64,000 bases of DNA, taken from assembly GCA_052035645.1 (NCBI GenBank), contig JBPOHK010000171.1, positions 1 through 64,000 of the forward strand. The letters are read 5' to 3'. Below the pieces are notes generated by a model. That model was not told the DNA's origin and made no database searches. It saw only the letters and a list, made by a program, of their open reading frames with translations. How positions within the stretch are numbered: position 1 is the stretch's first letter; every line of letters starts with the position of its first letter. A program made the translations under genes and the position numbers. Source of the stretch: RPQJ01 sp052035645 (GTDB taxonomy: Bacteria > Pseudomonadota > Gammaproteobacteria > Steroidobacterales > Steroidobacteraceae). Shown in pieces: positions 17,745-26,675 of the stretch.

Positions 17745-19133
17745 GTGACAACGCATCTGTTCGACATCGCCGCCGACCTCGACACGCCGGTGTCGGCGTA
17801 CCTCAAGCTGAAGCCCTTCCGGCCGCACTTCCTGCTGGAGAGCGTCGAGGGCGGCGAGCGCATCGCGCGCTATTCCTTCATCGGCTTCGGCGACCGCCTC
17901 GAGTTCCGCCTCGACGGCACGGGCCTCCGGATCGGCGAGGAGCGGCACGAGCGGCCGCGTGACCAGGCCGAGCTGCTGGCCGCTTTCCGCCGGGCGCTCG
18001 CGCAGGCGCCGCGGCCGGAGATCGAGAACGACGGCTTCCCGCTGCTGGGCGGCCTGGTCGGCGCCGCCAGCTACGACCTCGTCCGCTACTTCGAGCGCCT
18101 GCCGCAGCAGGCCCGCCGCATCGACGACTGCCCGGACGCGCACTACATCGCGCCGCGCTCGCTGCTGGTGTTCGACCACGTCACGCACCGCGCCGCGCTG
18201 CTGCACTCGGGCAGCGAGCAGGAGCGGCGCAGCCTGCGCCGCGAGGTGATCCGCGCGCTGCGGGGCGGCCTGCCCGGCCCGGCCTGGGAGCCGAAGTTCA
18301 GCCCGGCCGAGGCCAGCCTCACGCAGGACGAGTTCCTGCAGAAGGTCGCGCGCACCAAGGAATACATCGCGGCGGGCGACGTCTACCAGCTCGTGCTGTC
18401 GGTGCGCTTCGCCGGCCGTTGCGACGTCGACCCGTTCGAGGTCTACCGCGCCCTGCGCCTGCTGAACCCGTCGCCCTACCTCACGTACTGCGAGCTCGGC
18501 GACCGCACCATCGTCGGCTCGTCGCCGGAGGCGCTGGTGAAGCTCTCCGGCCGCGCGGCGGAGATGCGGCCGATCGCGGGCACGCGCCCGCGCGGCGCCG
18601 ACGACGCGCGCGACGCGGCGCTCGAGGCCGAACTGCGCGCCGACCCGAAGGAGAACGCCGAGCACGTCATGCTGGTGGACCTCGCGCGCAACGACCTCGG
18701 CCGCGTCGCCACCGCCGGCTCCGTGCACGTCCATCCGTACCGCTCCATCGAGCGCTACAGCCACGTCATGCACATCGTGAGCGGCGTGAAGGGCACGCTG
18801 GCGCCGGGTCGCGATGCGTTCGACCTCTTCGCCGCCGCGTTCCCGGCGGGGACCCTGGTCGGCGCGCCGAAGGTGCGCGCGATGGAGATCATCGACGAAC
18901 TCGAGCCGGTGCGCCGCGGCTTCTACGGCGGAACGGTCGGCTATTTCGGCCACGGCGGCGACATGGACCATGCCATCACGATCCGCACCATGGTCTTCCA
19001 CGGCGACACGTACAGCTTCCAGGCCGGCGCCGGCATCGTGGCCGACAGCGTGCCGCAGAGCGAGTACGAGGAAGTGTTCGCCAAGAGCGCCGTGCTGCGC
19101 CGGGCCCTCGAGATGGCGAAGGAGGGCGCATGA
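17745..19133 (+). CDS. trpE: Anthranilate synthase component I
   Basis: I start at GTG 17745 because AAGGGGAG (17731-17738) sits 6 bases upstream; an earlier in-frame GTG at 17694 lies inside the terminator hairpin. The 462-residue enzyme makes anthranilate from chorismate and ammonia. The N-terminal FLLESVEGGERIARYSFIG contains the LLES element for tryptophan feedback inhibition. The chorismate-binding half has YQLVLSVRF, PSPYLTY, IVGSSPEALVK, PIAGTRPRG and AGAGIVADSVP. Its stop overlaps the trpG start (ATGA), which favours balanced synthesis of the two subunits. Confidence 0.97.
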   Translation: MTTHLFDIAADLDTPVSAYLKLKPFRPHFLLESVEGGERIARYSFIGFGDRLEFRLDGTGLRIGEERHERPRDQAELLAAFRRALAQAPRPEIENDGFPLLGGLVGAASYDLVRYFERLPQQARRIDDCPDAHYIAPRSLLVFDHVTHRAALLHSGSEQERRSLRREVIRALRGGLPGPAWEPKFSPAEASLTQDEFLQKVARTKEYIAAGDVYQLVLSVRFAGRCDVDPFEVYRALRLLNPSPYLTYCELGDRTIVGSSPEALVKLSGRAAEMRPIAGTRPRGADDARDAALEAELRADPKENAEHVMLVDLARNDLGRVATAGSVHVHPYRSIERYSHVMHIVSGVKGTLAPGRDAFDLFAAAFPAGTLVGAPKVRAMEIIDELEPVRRGFYGGTVGYFGHGGDMDHAITIRTMVFHGDTYSFQAGAGIVADSVPQSEYEEVFAKSAVLRRALEMAKEGA

Positions 19134-19729
19134 CGAGCGCGGCCCCGCGACTGCTCTTGGTCGACAACTACGACAGCTTCACCTACAACCTGGTGCAGGC
19201 CTTCCTGGTGCTGGGCGCCGACGTGCTCGTGCATCGCAACGACCGCATCACGGTCGAGCAGGCGCTCGCGCTCGCCCCGACGCACCTGTGCATCTCGCCC
19301 GGTCCGGGCACGCCGCACGATGCCGGCGTGTCGATGGAGATGATCCGCGCGTTCGCCGGACGCATCCCGGTGTTCGGCGTCTGTCTCGGGCACCAGTCGA
19401 TCGTCGAGGTGTTCGGCGGCGACGTGGTGCGGGCCGGCCGGCTCATGCACGGCAAGGTCTCGCCGGTGCAGCACGACGGGCGCGGCGTGTTCGAGGGCAT
19501 GCCCCAGCCGTTCGAGGCCGGACGCTACCACTCGCTGATCGCGAAGCCGGAGACGCTGCCGGCGGTGCTCGAGGTGACGGCCCGCACGCCGGAAGGCGAG
19601 ATCATGGGCGTGCGCCACCGCGAACTGGTGGTGGAGGGCGTGCAGTTCCACCCCGAGAGCGTGCTGACGCCGGAGGGACCGGTGCTGATGGGCAACTTCC
19701 TGAAGCAGCGCGGCGGCCGTCGCGGCTGA
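19130..19729 (+). CDS. trpG: Anthranilate synthase component II (glutamine amidotransferase)
   Basis: A 199-residue class I glutamine amidotransferase that supplies ammonia to TrpE. The opening LLLVDNYDSFTYNLVQ, the oxyanion strand SPGPGTP, the nucleophile Cys85 in GVCLGHQ and the His174/Glu176 pair in QFHPES complete the catalytic triad. It overlaps trpE by 4 bases. The same subunit could also serve a PabB-type enzyme, as in some bacteria, but no pabB is nearby. Confidence 0.97.
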   Translation: MTSAAPRLLLVDNYDSFTYNLVQAFLVLGADVLVHRNDRITVEQALALAPTHLCISPGPGTPHDAGVSMEMIRAFAGRIPVFGVCLGHQSIVEVFGGDVVRAGRLMHGKVSPVQHDGRGVFEGMPQPFEAGRYHSLIAKPETLPAVLEVTARTPEGEIMGVRHRELVVEGVQFHPESVLTPEGPVLMGNFLKQRGGRRG

Positions 19730-19741
19730 CCGGAGGCCACC

Positions 19742-20779
19742 GTGTCCGATACGCGCAGCCTGCTCGAGCACCTGCTGAACCGCCGCGACCTCGCCGAGGC
19801 GCAGGCCGGCGAGCTGTTGCTCGCGCTGACCGACGCCTCGCTTGCGCCGGCGATGGCGGGCGCGCTGCTCGCGGCCCTGCGCGCGAAAGGCGTCACTGCC
19901 GACGAGGTGCGCGGCTTCGCGACCGCCATGCGCCGGCTGGCGCGCCGGCCGTCGCTGCCGCCGGGGGGCGACTCGATCGACATCGTCGGCACGGGCGGCG
20001 ACGCCTCCGGCAGCTTCAACCTCTCGACCGGCGCGTCGCTGCTGGTCGCGGCCATGGGCCTGCGGGTCGTGAAGCACGGCAACCGCTCGATCTCCAGCCG
20101 CTCGGGCAGCGCGGACGTGCTCGAGTGCCTCGGGCTGCCGATGCCGCTCGACGAGCAGGGCGCGGGCGCCTGCCTCGCGGCGACCGGCTTCACGTTCCTC
20201 TTCGCGCCGCACTACCACCCGGCGATGAAGGAGATCGCGCCCGTGCGGCGCGCGCTCGGCGTGCGCACCGTCTTCAACATGCTCGGGCCGCTGACCAACC
20301 CGGCCGAGCCGCCGTACAGCCTGATCGGCGCCTACAGCAGCGAGGCGGCGCGCCTGATGGCCGACGCGTTCGCCGGCCTGCCGATCGAGCGCGTTTTCGT
20401 CATCCACGGCGAGGCCGGCTGGGACGAGCCGACGCCCATCGGCCCGTTCGAGCTGTTCGACGTGCGCCCCGGCCGCGTCGAGCGCAGCGTGCGCGACCCG
20501 CGCGACATCGGCCTGTCGCGCTGCACGCCGGCGTCGCTGGCCGGCGGCGACGCGGCGCACAACGCCGCGGGGCTGCGGGCGGTCTTCGGCAACGTCGACG
20601 CGGGCCCGCATCGCGACGCGCTGGTGCTCAACGCGGCGCTCGCCCTGGAACTCACCGGCCGCGTGCCCGACGCCGCTGCCGGCGTGCGTGCCGCCTCCGA
20701 CGCGCTCGACCGCGGCGACGGCGCGCGCTTCCTCGAGCGGCTGGCCGCCTTCGGCGCGTCGCTGGCGGCGGGGCGCTGA
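19742..20779 (+). CDS. trpD: Anthranilate phosphoribosyltransferase
   Basis: A 345-residue enzyme that joins anthranilate to PRPP. The PRPP loop is DIVGTGGDASGSFNLST, followed by VVKHGNRSISSRSGSADVLE (anthranilate tunnel) and VFNMLGPLTNPAEPP. The start is GTG, 12 bases after trpG, with GGAGG upstream. Length and motifs are as expected for the family. It is a stand-alone TrpD, not fused to TrpG. Confidence 0.97.
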   Translation: MSDTRSLLEHLLNRRDLAEAQAGELLLALTDASLAPAMAGALLAALRAKGVTADEVRGFATAMRRLARRPSLPPGGDSIDIVGTGGDASGSFNLSTGASLLVAAMGLRVVKHGNRSISSRSGSADVLECLGLPMPLDEQGAGACLAATGFTFLFAPHYHPAMKEIAPVRRALGVRTVFNMLGPLTNPAEPPYSLIGAYSSEAARLMADAFAGLPIERVFVIHGEAGWDEPTPIGPFELFDVRPGRVERSVRDPRDIGLSRCTPASLAGGDAAHNAAGLRAVFGNVDAGPHRDALVLNAALALELTGRVPDAAAGVRAASDALDRGDGARFLERLAAFGASLAAGR

Positions 20780-20781
20780 CC

Positions 20782-21606
20782 GTGGGACTGCTGGGCGACA
20801 TGGCGGCGGGCAGCACGCAGCGCGTGGAGGCGGCGCGGGTCCGCGTACCCGCCGCCTCGCTGGAGGCGGCCATCGCCTCGCTGGCGCCGCCGCCGCCGCT
20901 GCGGCTGGCGCCGCACGGCTTCGACCTGATCGCGGAACTCAAGCTGCGTTCGCCGTCGCTCGGCGACCTCTCCGCCGCGACCGCCGACCCGGTCGGCCGG
21001 CTGCACGGCTACGCGCGCGGCGGGGCTGCCGTCTGCTCGATCCTCACCGAGCCGACGCGCTTCGACGGCTCGCTCGAGCACCTGCGGCTGGCGGCGGACG
21101 CGCTGCGCGGGCATGGCGTGCCCGCGATGCGCAAGGATTTCCTGGTCGATCCCTACCAGGTGCTGGAGGCCCGCGTGCACGGCGCCTCCGGCGTGCTGCT
21201 GATCGTGCGCATGCTCGCGCCCGGGGTGCTCGCTTCGATGCTCGACTGCGCGGCCGAGCACGGCCTGTTCGTGCTGCTCGAGGCCTTCGACGCGACGGAC
21301 CTCGCGGCGGCGCGCGAGCTGGCGCGCGGACGCGCGGGCCGGCGCGAGCAGGTGCTCATGGGACTCAACTGCCGCGACCTCGAGTCGCTGCAGATCGACT
21401 TCGCGCGTTTCGCGGCGCGGCGGTCGCAGTTGCCGGACGGCTGGCCGGCCGTGGCCGAGAGCGGCGTGACCCAGCCGGCCGACGCCGCGCACGTGGCCGG
21501 GCTCGGGTACCGCCTCGCGCTGGTTGGCACCTCGCTGATGCGCCACGCGGATCCGGCCGCGGCCGTGCAGGAACTGCTCGCGGCCGGACGGCAGGCACTG
21601 GCATGA
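20782..21606 (+). CDS. trpC: Indole-3-glycerol-phosphate synthase
   Basis: From GTG 20782 the protein has 274 residues and a TIM-barrel pattern. Catalytic residues known for this family are kept although the surrounding sequence is divergent: Glu and Lys in IAELKLRSPS, Lys in MRKDFLVDP, Glu in LLEAFD, Asn and Arg in GLNCRDLESL, and Glu-Ser in VAESGV. It closes the ring of CdRP to form indole-3-glycerol phosphate. The gene begins 2 bases after the trpD stop and overlaps trpF by 4 bases. Confidence 0.93.
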   Translation: MGLLGDMAAGSTQRVEAARVRVPAASLEAAIASLAPPPPLRLAPHGFDLIAELKLRSPSLGDLSAATADPVGRLHGYARGGAAVCSILTEPTRFDGSLEHLRLAADALRGHGVPAMRKDFLVDPYQVLEARVHGASGVLLIVRMLAPGVLASMLDCAAEHGLFVLLEAFDATDLAAARELARGRAGRREQVLMGLNCRDLESLQIDFARFAARRSQLPDGWPAVAESGVTQPADAAHVAGLGYRLALVGTSLMRHADPAAAVQELLAAGRQALA

Positions 21607-22223
21607 CCGGCGTACCGGCGCTCTGGGTGAAGATCTGCGGCCTCGGCACCGCCGCCGACGTCGCCGCGGCCGCCGAGGCCGGGGTCGACGCGGTCGGCTT
21701 CGTGTTCCACGTCGCCTCGCCGCGCCACCTCGATCCCGCGGCCGCGGCCGGGCTGCAGCGCGCCGTGCCGCCGTGCATCGAGCGGGTGGCCGTGTTCCGA
21801 CACCCGGCGCAGGCGCTGGTCGATGCAGTGCTCGAGGCGATCCGGCCGGACGCGCTGCAGGCCGATGCCGCGGACTTCGAGCGGCTCAGGCTGCCGTCGC
21901 AGCTGCGGCGGCTGCCGGTGCTGCGCAGCGGCGCGGCGTCGCCGCCCCTGCCGGCGCGCTTCCTGTACGAGAGCGCGGCGAGCGGCGCGGGCGTGCAGGC
22001 GGACTGGGCGGAGGCGGCGCGGCTCGCGCGCGACGCGCAGCTCGTGCTGGCGGGCGGGCTCGACGCGGGCAACGTCGGGCAGGCCATCGCCCGCGTGCGG
22101 CCGGCCGGAGTGGACGTGAGTTCGGGCGTGGAGCGGGCGCGCGGCGTCAAGGACGCGGGGCGCATGCGTGATTTCGTGTCGGCGGCACGCGCGGCGCAGG
22201 CTGCGCTCGCGGCCGCGGTGTGA
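21603..22223 (+). CDS. trpF: Phosphoribosylanthranilate isomerase
   Basis: A 206-residue TIM-barrel enzyme for the Amadori rearrangement of PRA to CdRP. The general base Cys is in VKICGLG near the N-terminus, and the phosphate-binding segments VLAGGLDAGNV and GVDVSSGVE are normal. The general acid, usually Asp before a GGTG-type loop, appears as Glu123 in FLYESAASGAGVQADW. Glu may fulfil the same role. The ATG overlaps the trpC stop. Confidence 0.92.
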   Translation: MTGVPALWVKICGLGTAADVAAAAEAGVDAVGFVFHVASPRHLDPAAAAGLQRAVPPCIERVAVFRHPAQALVDAVLEAIRPDALQADAADFERLRLPSQLRRLPVLRSGAASPPLPARFLYESAASGAGVQADWAEAARLARDAQLVLAGGLDAGNVGQAIARVRPAGVDVSSGVERARGVKDAGRMRDFVSAARAAQAALAAAV

Positions 22224-22239
22224 GCGAGGAGTACAGACG

Positions 22240-23484
22240 ATGAAGACCGGGGCCCTGAGGATCGACCGCGATGCCCTGCTCGCGCAGGCGCTGAGAGACG
22301 AGTTTCCCGACGCGCGCGGGCGCTTCGGGCCGTTCGGCGGCCGCTACGTGCCGGAGACGCTGGTGCCCGCGCTCGATCGCCTGGAGCAGGGCGTGCGCGA
22401 CATCCTGCCCGACCCGGCCTTCAAGGCCGAACTCGAGGCGCAGCTGCGCACCTGGGTCGGGCGCCCGACGCCGCTGTCGTACGCCGCGGCCCTCTCGAGG
22501 CGCTGGGGCGCCGAGGTGTGGCTGAAGCGCGAGGACCTCGCGCACACCGGCGCGCACAAGATCAACAACGCCATCGGGCAGGCGCTGCTCGCGCGTCGGC
22601 TCGGAGCGAAGCGCATCGTCGCCGAGACCGGCGCGGGGCAGCACGGCGTCGCCTCGGCCGCCGCCTGCGCGCGGCTCGGCATGCCCTGCGTCGTGTACAT
22701 GGGTGCCATCGACATGGAGCGGCAGGCGCCGAACGTCGGGCGCATGAAGCTGCTCGGTGCCGAGGTCGTGCCGGTCACCGGCGGAGACAAGACGCTGCGC
22801 GCGGCCATCGACGAGGCCCTGCGCGACTGGGTCGCCGACCCGGACGGCACCTACTACCTGCTCGGCTCGGCGGTGGGCCCGCATCCGTATCCCTACCTCG
22901 TGCGCGAGTTCCAGTCGGTGATCGGCATCGAGGCGCGTGCGCAGATGCTCGCGCAGGCGGGCGCGCTGCCGGACGTCGCGGTGGCCTGCGTCGGCGGCGG
23001 CTCGAACGCGATCGGACTGTTCCACCCGTTCGTGAAGGACGCGGGCGTTCGGCTGCTGGGTTTCGAGGCGGGCGGCACCGGCACGGGCCTCGGCCAGAAC
23101 GCGGCGTCGATCGCCTACGGCACGCCGGGCGTGCTGCAGGGCTGCTACTCGCTGCTGCTGCAGGACGAGCACGGCCAGATCCAGGAGACGCACTCGGTCT
23201 CCGCCGGGCTCGACTACCCGGGCGTCGGGCCCGAGCACGCGCTGCTCGCGAGCGTCGGGCGCGTCGACTACCGCGCCGCCGGGGACGACGAGTCGCTCGA
23301 GGCCCTGGCCGAATGCTGCCAGTGCGAGGGCATCCTGCCGGCCATCGAGTCGGCGCACGCCTTCGCCGGCGCGAAGCGTTACGCGCAGGAACACCCGGGC
23401 AGCCGCATCCTCATCGGCCTGTCGGGGCGCGGGGACAAGGACATGCCGACGCTCCAGCGCACGCTGCTGAAGGGGAAGCTGTGA
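22240..23484 (+). CDS. trpB: Tryptophan synthase beta subunit
   Basis: I use ATG 22240, preceded by GAGCGAGGAG. The 414-residue PLP enzyme condenses indole with serine. RFGPFGGRYVPETL is the standard N-terminus, Lys107 in HTGAHKINNA binds PLP, and VGGGSNAIGLF holds the phosphate. It forms a channel complex with TrpA, whose start overlaps the trpB stop by one base. All family residues I can check are present. Confidence 0.97.
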   Translation: MKTGALRIDRDALLAQALRDEFPDARGRFGPFGGRYVPETLVPALDRLEQGVRDILPDPAFKAELEAQLRTWVGRPTPLSYAAALSRRWGAEVWLKREDLAHTGAHKINNAIGQALLARRLGAKRIVAETGAGQHGVASAAACARLGMPCVVYMGAIDMERQAPNVGRMKLLGAEVVPVTGGDKTLRAAIDEALRDWVADPDGTYYLLGSAVGPHPYPYLVREFQSVIGIEARAQMLAQAGALPDVAVACVGGGSNAIGLFHPFVKDAGVRLLGFEAGGTGTGLGQNAASIAYGTPGVLQGCYSLLLQDEHGQIQETHSVSAGLDYPGVGPEHALLASVGRVDYRAAGDDESLEALAECCQCEGILPAIESAHAFAGAKRYAQEHPGSRILIGLSGRGDKDMPTLQRTLLKGKL

Positions 23485-24254
23485 TGAAGCCTCGCGACAC
23501 CATCAGTGCGGCGATCCGCGCCGCGGCGACCGAGGGCCGTCCCGCCCTGGTCGCGTTCATGACCGCCGGATTCCCGGACCGCGCCGGCTTCGGCGCGAAC
23601 CTCGCGGCCATCGCGGCCGAGGCCGACGTGGTCGAGATCGGCATCCCGTTCACCGACCCGATGGCCGACGGCATGACCATCCAGCGCGCGAGCTTCGCCG
23701 CGCTGCAGGGCGGCTTCACGCTGCCGTGGCTGCTCGGGGAACTCGCGGCGATGCAGCCGCGGCCCGCGGCCCCGCTGCTGCTGATGAGCTACCTCAACCC
23801 GCTGCTCGCCTACGGTCTCGACCGGCTGCCGGAGGCGTCCGCGCAGGCCGGCGTCGCCGGCTTCATCATCCCGGACCTGCCGTTCGAGGAGAGCGCGGAC
23901 GTGCGCGCCGCCCTCGACCGCGCCGGGCTCGCCCTGGTGCAGATGGTCACGCCGGTGACGCCGCCCGCGCGCCTGAAGATGCTCTGCGAGGCCAGCCAGG
24001 GGTTCGTATACGCGGTGACCATGACCGGCACGACCGGCAAGACCGTGGCGGTGCCCGCCGACGTGCTCGGGTACATGGACGCGGTGAAGAAGGTCGCGCC
24101 GATCCCGGTCTGCGCCGGCTTCGGCATCCGCAGCGCCGAGCACGTCGCGCGCATGCGCGGTCACGTGGACGGCGTGGTCGTCGGTTCGGCGCTGGTCGAG
24201 GTGCTGGAGCGGCGCGAGGATCCGTCGGCGTTCCTGCGCAGCCTCAGGGCCTGA
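23484..24254 (+). CDS. trpA: Tryptophan synthase alpha subunit
   Basis: A 256-residue TIM-barrel subunit that splits indole-3-glycerol phosphate. Catalytic Glu51 lies in VVEIGIPFTDP and Asp62 in MADG, matching Glu49 and Asp60 of the enteric enzymes. YAVTMTGTTGK and VCAGFGIRSAEHV form the mobile and phosphate loops. It is the last biosynthetic gene of the operon, and only three bases separate it from the LOG-family gene. Confidence 0.97.
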   Translation: MKPRDTISAAIRAAATEGRPALVAFMTAGFPDRAGFGANLAAIAAEADVVEIGIPFTDPMADGMTIQRASFAALQGGFTLPWLLGELAAMQPRPAAPLLLMSYLNPLLAYGLDRLPEASAQAGVAGFIIPDLPFEESADVRAALDRAGLALVQMVTPVTPPARLKMLCEASQGFVYAVTMTGTTGKTVAVPADVLGYMDAVKKVAPIPVCAGFGIRSAEHVARMRGHVDGVVVGSALVEVLERREDPSAFLRSLRA

Positions 24255-24257
24255 GGC

Positions 24258-24824
24258 GTGGACGGAATGCGGCTCTGCGTGTTCTGCGGCTCCGCGCCGG
24301 GCGCGCGCCCCGCGTTCGCGGACGCGGCCCGCACGATCGGGCGCGAGATCGGCCGGCGCGGCTGGACCCTCGTGTACGGCGGCGGACGGGTGGGACTGAT
24401 GGGAACGCTCGCCGACGCCGTGCTGCAGGCGGGTGGACGGGCGGTCGGCGTGATCCCGCGCTTCCTGTACGAGCGCGAGGTCGGCCACGAGGGTCTCGCC
24501 TCGCTCGAGATCGTCGAGTCGTTCGCCGTGCGCAAGGAGCGCATGGGCCAGCTCGCCGATGCGTACCTGTCGCTGCCCGGCGGCGTCGGCACGCTCGACG
24601 AACTGTTCGAGGCGTGGAGCTGGTCGCAGGCGGGGCTGCAGAACAAGCCGAACGGCCTGCTCAACGTCGAGGGCTACTACGACGAGCTGCTGCGGTTCCT
24701 CGACCGTGCCGTCGAGGACGGCCTGCTGAAGCCCGCGGCGAGGCGCCAGCTGATCGCCGGCTCGGAGCCGTGCGGCCTGCTCGACGCGCTGTTCGCGGCG
24801 TCGCCCGCGGCGGTCCGGCCCTAG
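24258..24824 (+). CDS. LOG-family nucleotide phosphoribohydrolase (TIGR00730 type)
   Basis: A 188-residue Rossmann-like protein with VFCGSAPGARP near the start, YGGGRVGLMG, and the diagnostic PGGVGTLDELFE (PGGxGTxxE). Relatives release free base from AMP or cytokinin monophosphates. GTG 24258 or ATG 24267 could be the start; spacing to trpA favours coupling at GTG. It is probably co-transcribed with the trp operon, although no functional link to tryptophan is known. The stop codon shares a CTAG with the convergent gene. Confidence 0.88.
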   Translation: MDGMRLCVFCGSAPGARPAFADAARTIGREIGRRGWTLVYGGGRVGLMGTLADAVLQAGGRAVGVIPRFLYEREVGHEGLASLEIVESFAVRKERMGQLADAYLSLPGGVGTLDELFEAWSWSQAGLQNKPNGLLNVEGYYDELLRFLDRAVEDGLLKPAARRQLIAGSEPCGLLDALFAASPAAVRP

Positions 24825-25468
24825 TCGGGCAGCACGCGGCCGGCGAGCGCGCCGTCGGGTCCGACGTCCACCTCGATCACCGTGTCGTCGACCACCACGG
24901 GCTGCGTCTGCCGGGCGATGGTCACGTTCATCGAGATCCGGTTCGGCATGCCCTGGTTGATGCCGTTGATGCCGCCGCGTGCGGCCTCCGCGGGTGGCGT
25001 GCCGGCGTCGGCTTCCGGCGCCGCCCGGCCACGGATGTTGCCAACCGAGTTCTTCGCGGCCTCGTGACGGGCGAGTGTCGCGCCCTGCGCGACCGCGCTG
25101 CCGGCGGCGTGCAGCCCCGCATTGACCTTCTCGCCGAAGGTCGCGCCCTGGGTCTGCTTCGCGACGGCGGTCGTCGTCACCGCGAGACGGTAGCGGCCGG
25201 GTGCCAGCCCCGCGAGGCGGAAGCTGCCGTCGGTCGCGATCGGCGCCGCGGTCACCGTGCCGCCCGGCATGGGCGCCACGGCCACGGAACGGGCGCTGAG
25301 GACGGCGCCGCCGGGCAGGGCGGCGCCGAGCAGTTCCGCGCGATCGCCCGTGCCCTGGGCTTGCGCCCGGGCCACGGGCAGGAAAGCGGCGAGCGAGACG
25401 CCGACGGCCATCGCGGCCGCAGCGACGGCGAGCGTGGCGGGAAGCGGGGAAGGCTGGATGTGTCTCAT
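24821..25468 (-). CDS. Secreted protein of unknown function
   Basis: A 215-residue protein with an N-terminal signal peptide (hydrophobic to about residue 30, AxA-type site near ARAQAQ). A short stretch, GSFRLAGLAPGRYRLAV, resembles carboxypeptidase-regulatory-like beta folds. The middle is Ala/Gly rich and the C-terminus ends in VDVGPDGALAGRVLPD. I do not recognise the family. It follows the HD-domain gene after about 105 bases and ends tail-to-tail with the LOG gene, sharing a 4-base CTAG. Confidence 0.75.
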   Translation of the reverse strand: MRHIQPSPLPATLAVAAAAMAVGVSLAAFLPVARAQAQGTGDRAELLGAALPGGAVLSARSVAVAPMPGGTVTAAPIATDGSFRLAGLAPGRYRLAVTTTAVAKQTQGATFGEKVNAGLHAAGSAVAQGATLARHEAAKNSVGNIRGRAAPEADAGTPPAEAARGGINGINQGMPNRISMNVTIARQTQPVVVDDTVIEVDVGPDGALAGRVLPD

Positions 25469-25573
25469 GGGGGCGAACTGATACGCCCCGCTGCCGCCCG
25501 CGACAATCTCCGGTGCGGCGCGCGGCCCGGAATCGCGAGCCGCATCACATCGCCGTCCGGGCGGCCCGCCGCC

Positions 25574-26575
25574 TCAGGTGGCTTCGACGGCGCGACGGAT
25601 GCGGTCGATCACCAGGGCCCGCATGGTCTGCAGCGGGTTCTTCTCCCAGGTGAAGACGGGCGGCGTGCGCCGCAGCATCGACCACTTCTGCGACTTGAGG
25701 ACCTTCTCGAGGTAGGCGAGGTGGCCTTCGATGGCTTCCATGTACGGATTGCGGCCGCCGTACAGCGACTCGAAGTAGCGGTACGCGCCGCCGAACTCGC
25801 CGTCGAGCCGCGTGCGCAGCGTCTCGGCGAAGAACTGCGGGGTCTGGCGCAGCACGTCGAGCCCGGAGCCGTAGACGACCTTGAGGTCGCCGCCCTCGGA
25901 ACGGGAGATCGCGACGCCGCCGAGCACGAATTCCGGGTAGAGCCGGTCACGGCACTTCTCGAGGTAACAGCGATCGGACATCTGCGCCATCATGTCGGCC
26001 GTGCCGAGCAGGTGGCCGACCTTGCGGTCGCGCGGATCGTCCAGGCGGATCTGGTCGAACGGCACTTCGTAGCCGGTGAAGTGGATGATCCGGGTCGCCA
26101 CCGGCACCCACTCCGCCATGCCGATCGTCGGCAGGTAGCGCGCGAGGAACTCCGCGCCGCGCGTCACGTGCGTGCGCGTGTACTCCGCGCCGTTGCGGTG
26201 CTGCGTGTCGTCGGACTGGCGGATGTAGCCGGCGTCGTGGAACAGCGCGGTGACGAGGCCCATCAGCGCACGGTCGCCCCCGAGCCGCTGCTCGGGCGTG
26301 TGCGTGCGATCGTAGCCCGCGAGCAGCCGCGCCATCGCGAGCGTGTCGTCGAGCGAGTGCTGCATGTCGTGGTAGACGGTGTCGCAGCCGAAGTAGCCCG
26401 GAAACTGGCCGGAGTACAGGCGCTCGAAATCGGCGAAGGCGGTGGCGAGGCGGTCGATGCGCGCGCCGGGCCAGGTCTGGTTGACGAGTTCCTCGACCGC
26501 GCGCTGGGTCGCGGCCACCGAGCTCACCTGCACGGTGTTGGTGACGTCGTAGTCGCTGCGCCGGAACTGCGTCAA
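25574..26575 (-). CDS. HD-domain metal-dependent phosphohydrolase-like protein
   Basis: A 333-residue cytoplasmic protein. YHDMQHSLD, ALFHDAGYIR and DMMAQMSDRC give the H...HD...D metal ligands of the HD/PDEase superfamily. The spacing resembles cyclic-nucleotide phosphodiesterase-like HD proteins, but the substrate cannot be assigned. The gene stands alone; an intrinsic terminator separates it from xth upstream. Confidence 0.78.
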   Translation of the reverse strand: MTQFRRSDYDVTNTVQVSSVAATQRAVEELVNQTWPGARIDRLATAFADFERLYSGQFPGYFGCDTVYHDMQHSLDDTLAMARLLAGYDRTHTPEQRLGGDRALMGLVTALFHDAGYIRQSDDTQHRNGAEYTRTHVTRGAEFLARYLPTIGMAEWVPVATRIIHFTGYEVPFDQIRLDDPRDRKVGHLLGTADMMAQMSDRCYLEKCRDRLYPEFVLGGVAISRSEGGDLKVVYGSGLDVLRQTPQFFAETLRTRLDGEFGGAYRYFESLYGGRNPYMEAIEGHLAYLEKVLKSQKWSMLRRTPPVFTWEKNPLQTMRALVIDRIRRAVEAT

Positions 26576-26645
26576 GATGGAGTCGTTGCGTCGTCGCTGG
26601 CCCTGTCGAAGGCAGTCTACGCGCGGGCGCGCGGAACACCAGAGT

Positions 26646-26672
26646 AAAAAAATCCGTCACCGCGCGCGGCGG
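26646..26672 (-). terminator. Probable intrinsic terminator after xth
   Basis: Read on the minus strand, a GC-rich imperfect hairpin (26654-26672, centred on CCGCGCGCGG) is followed by seven Ts at 26652-26646. It lies just past the xth stop codon and would end the lemA-to-xth transcript. Confidence 0.5.
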
Positions 26673-26675
26673 CGC

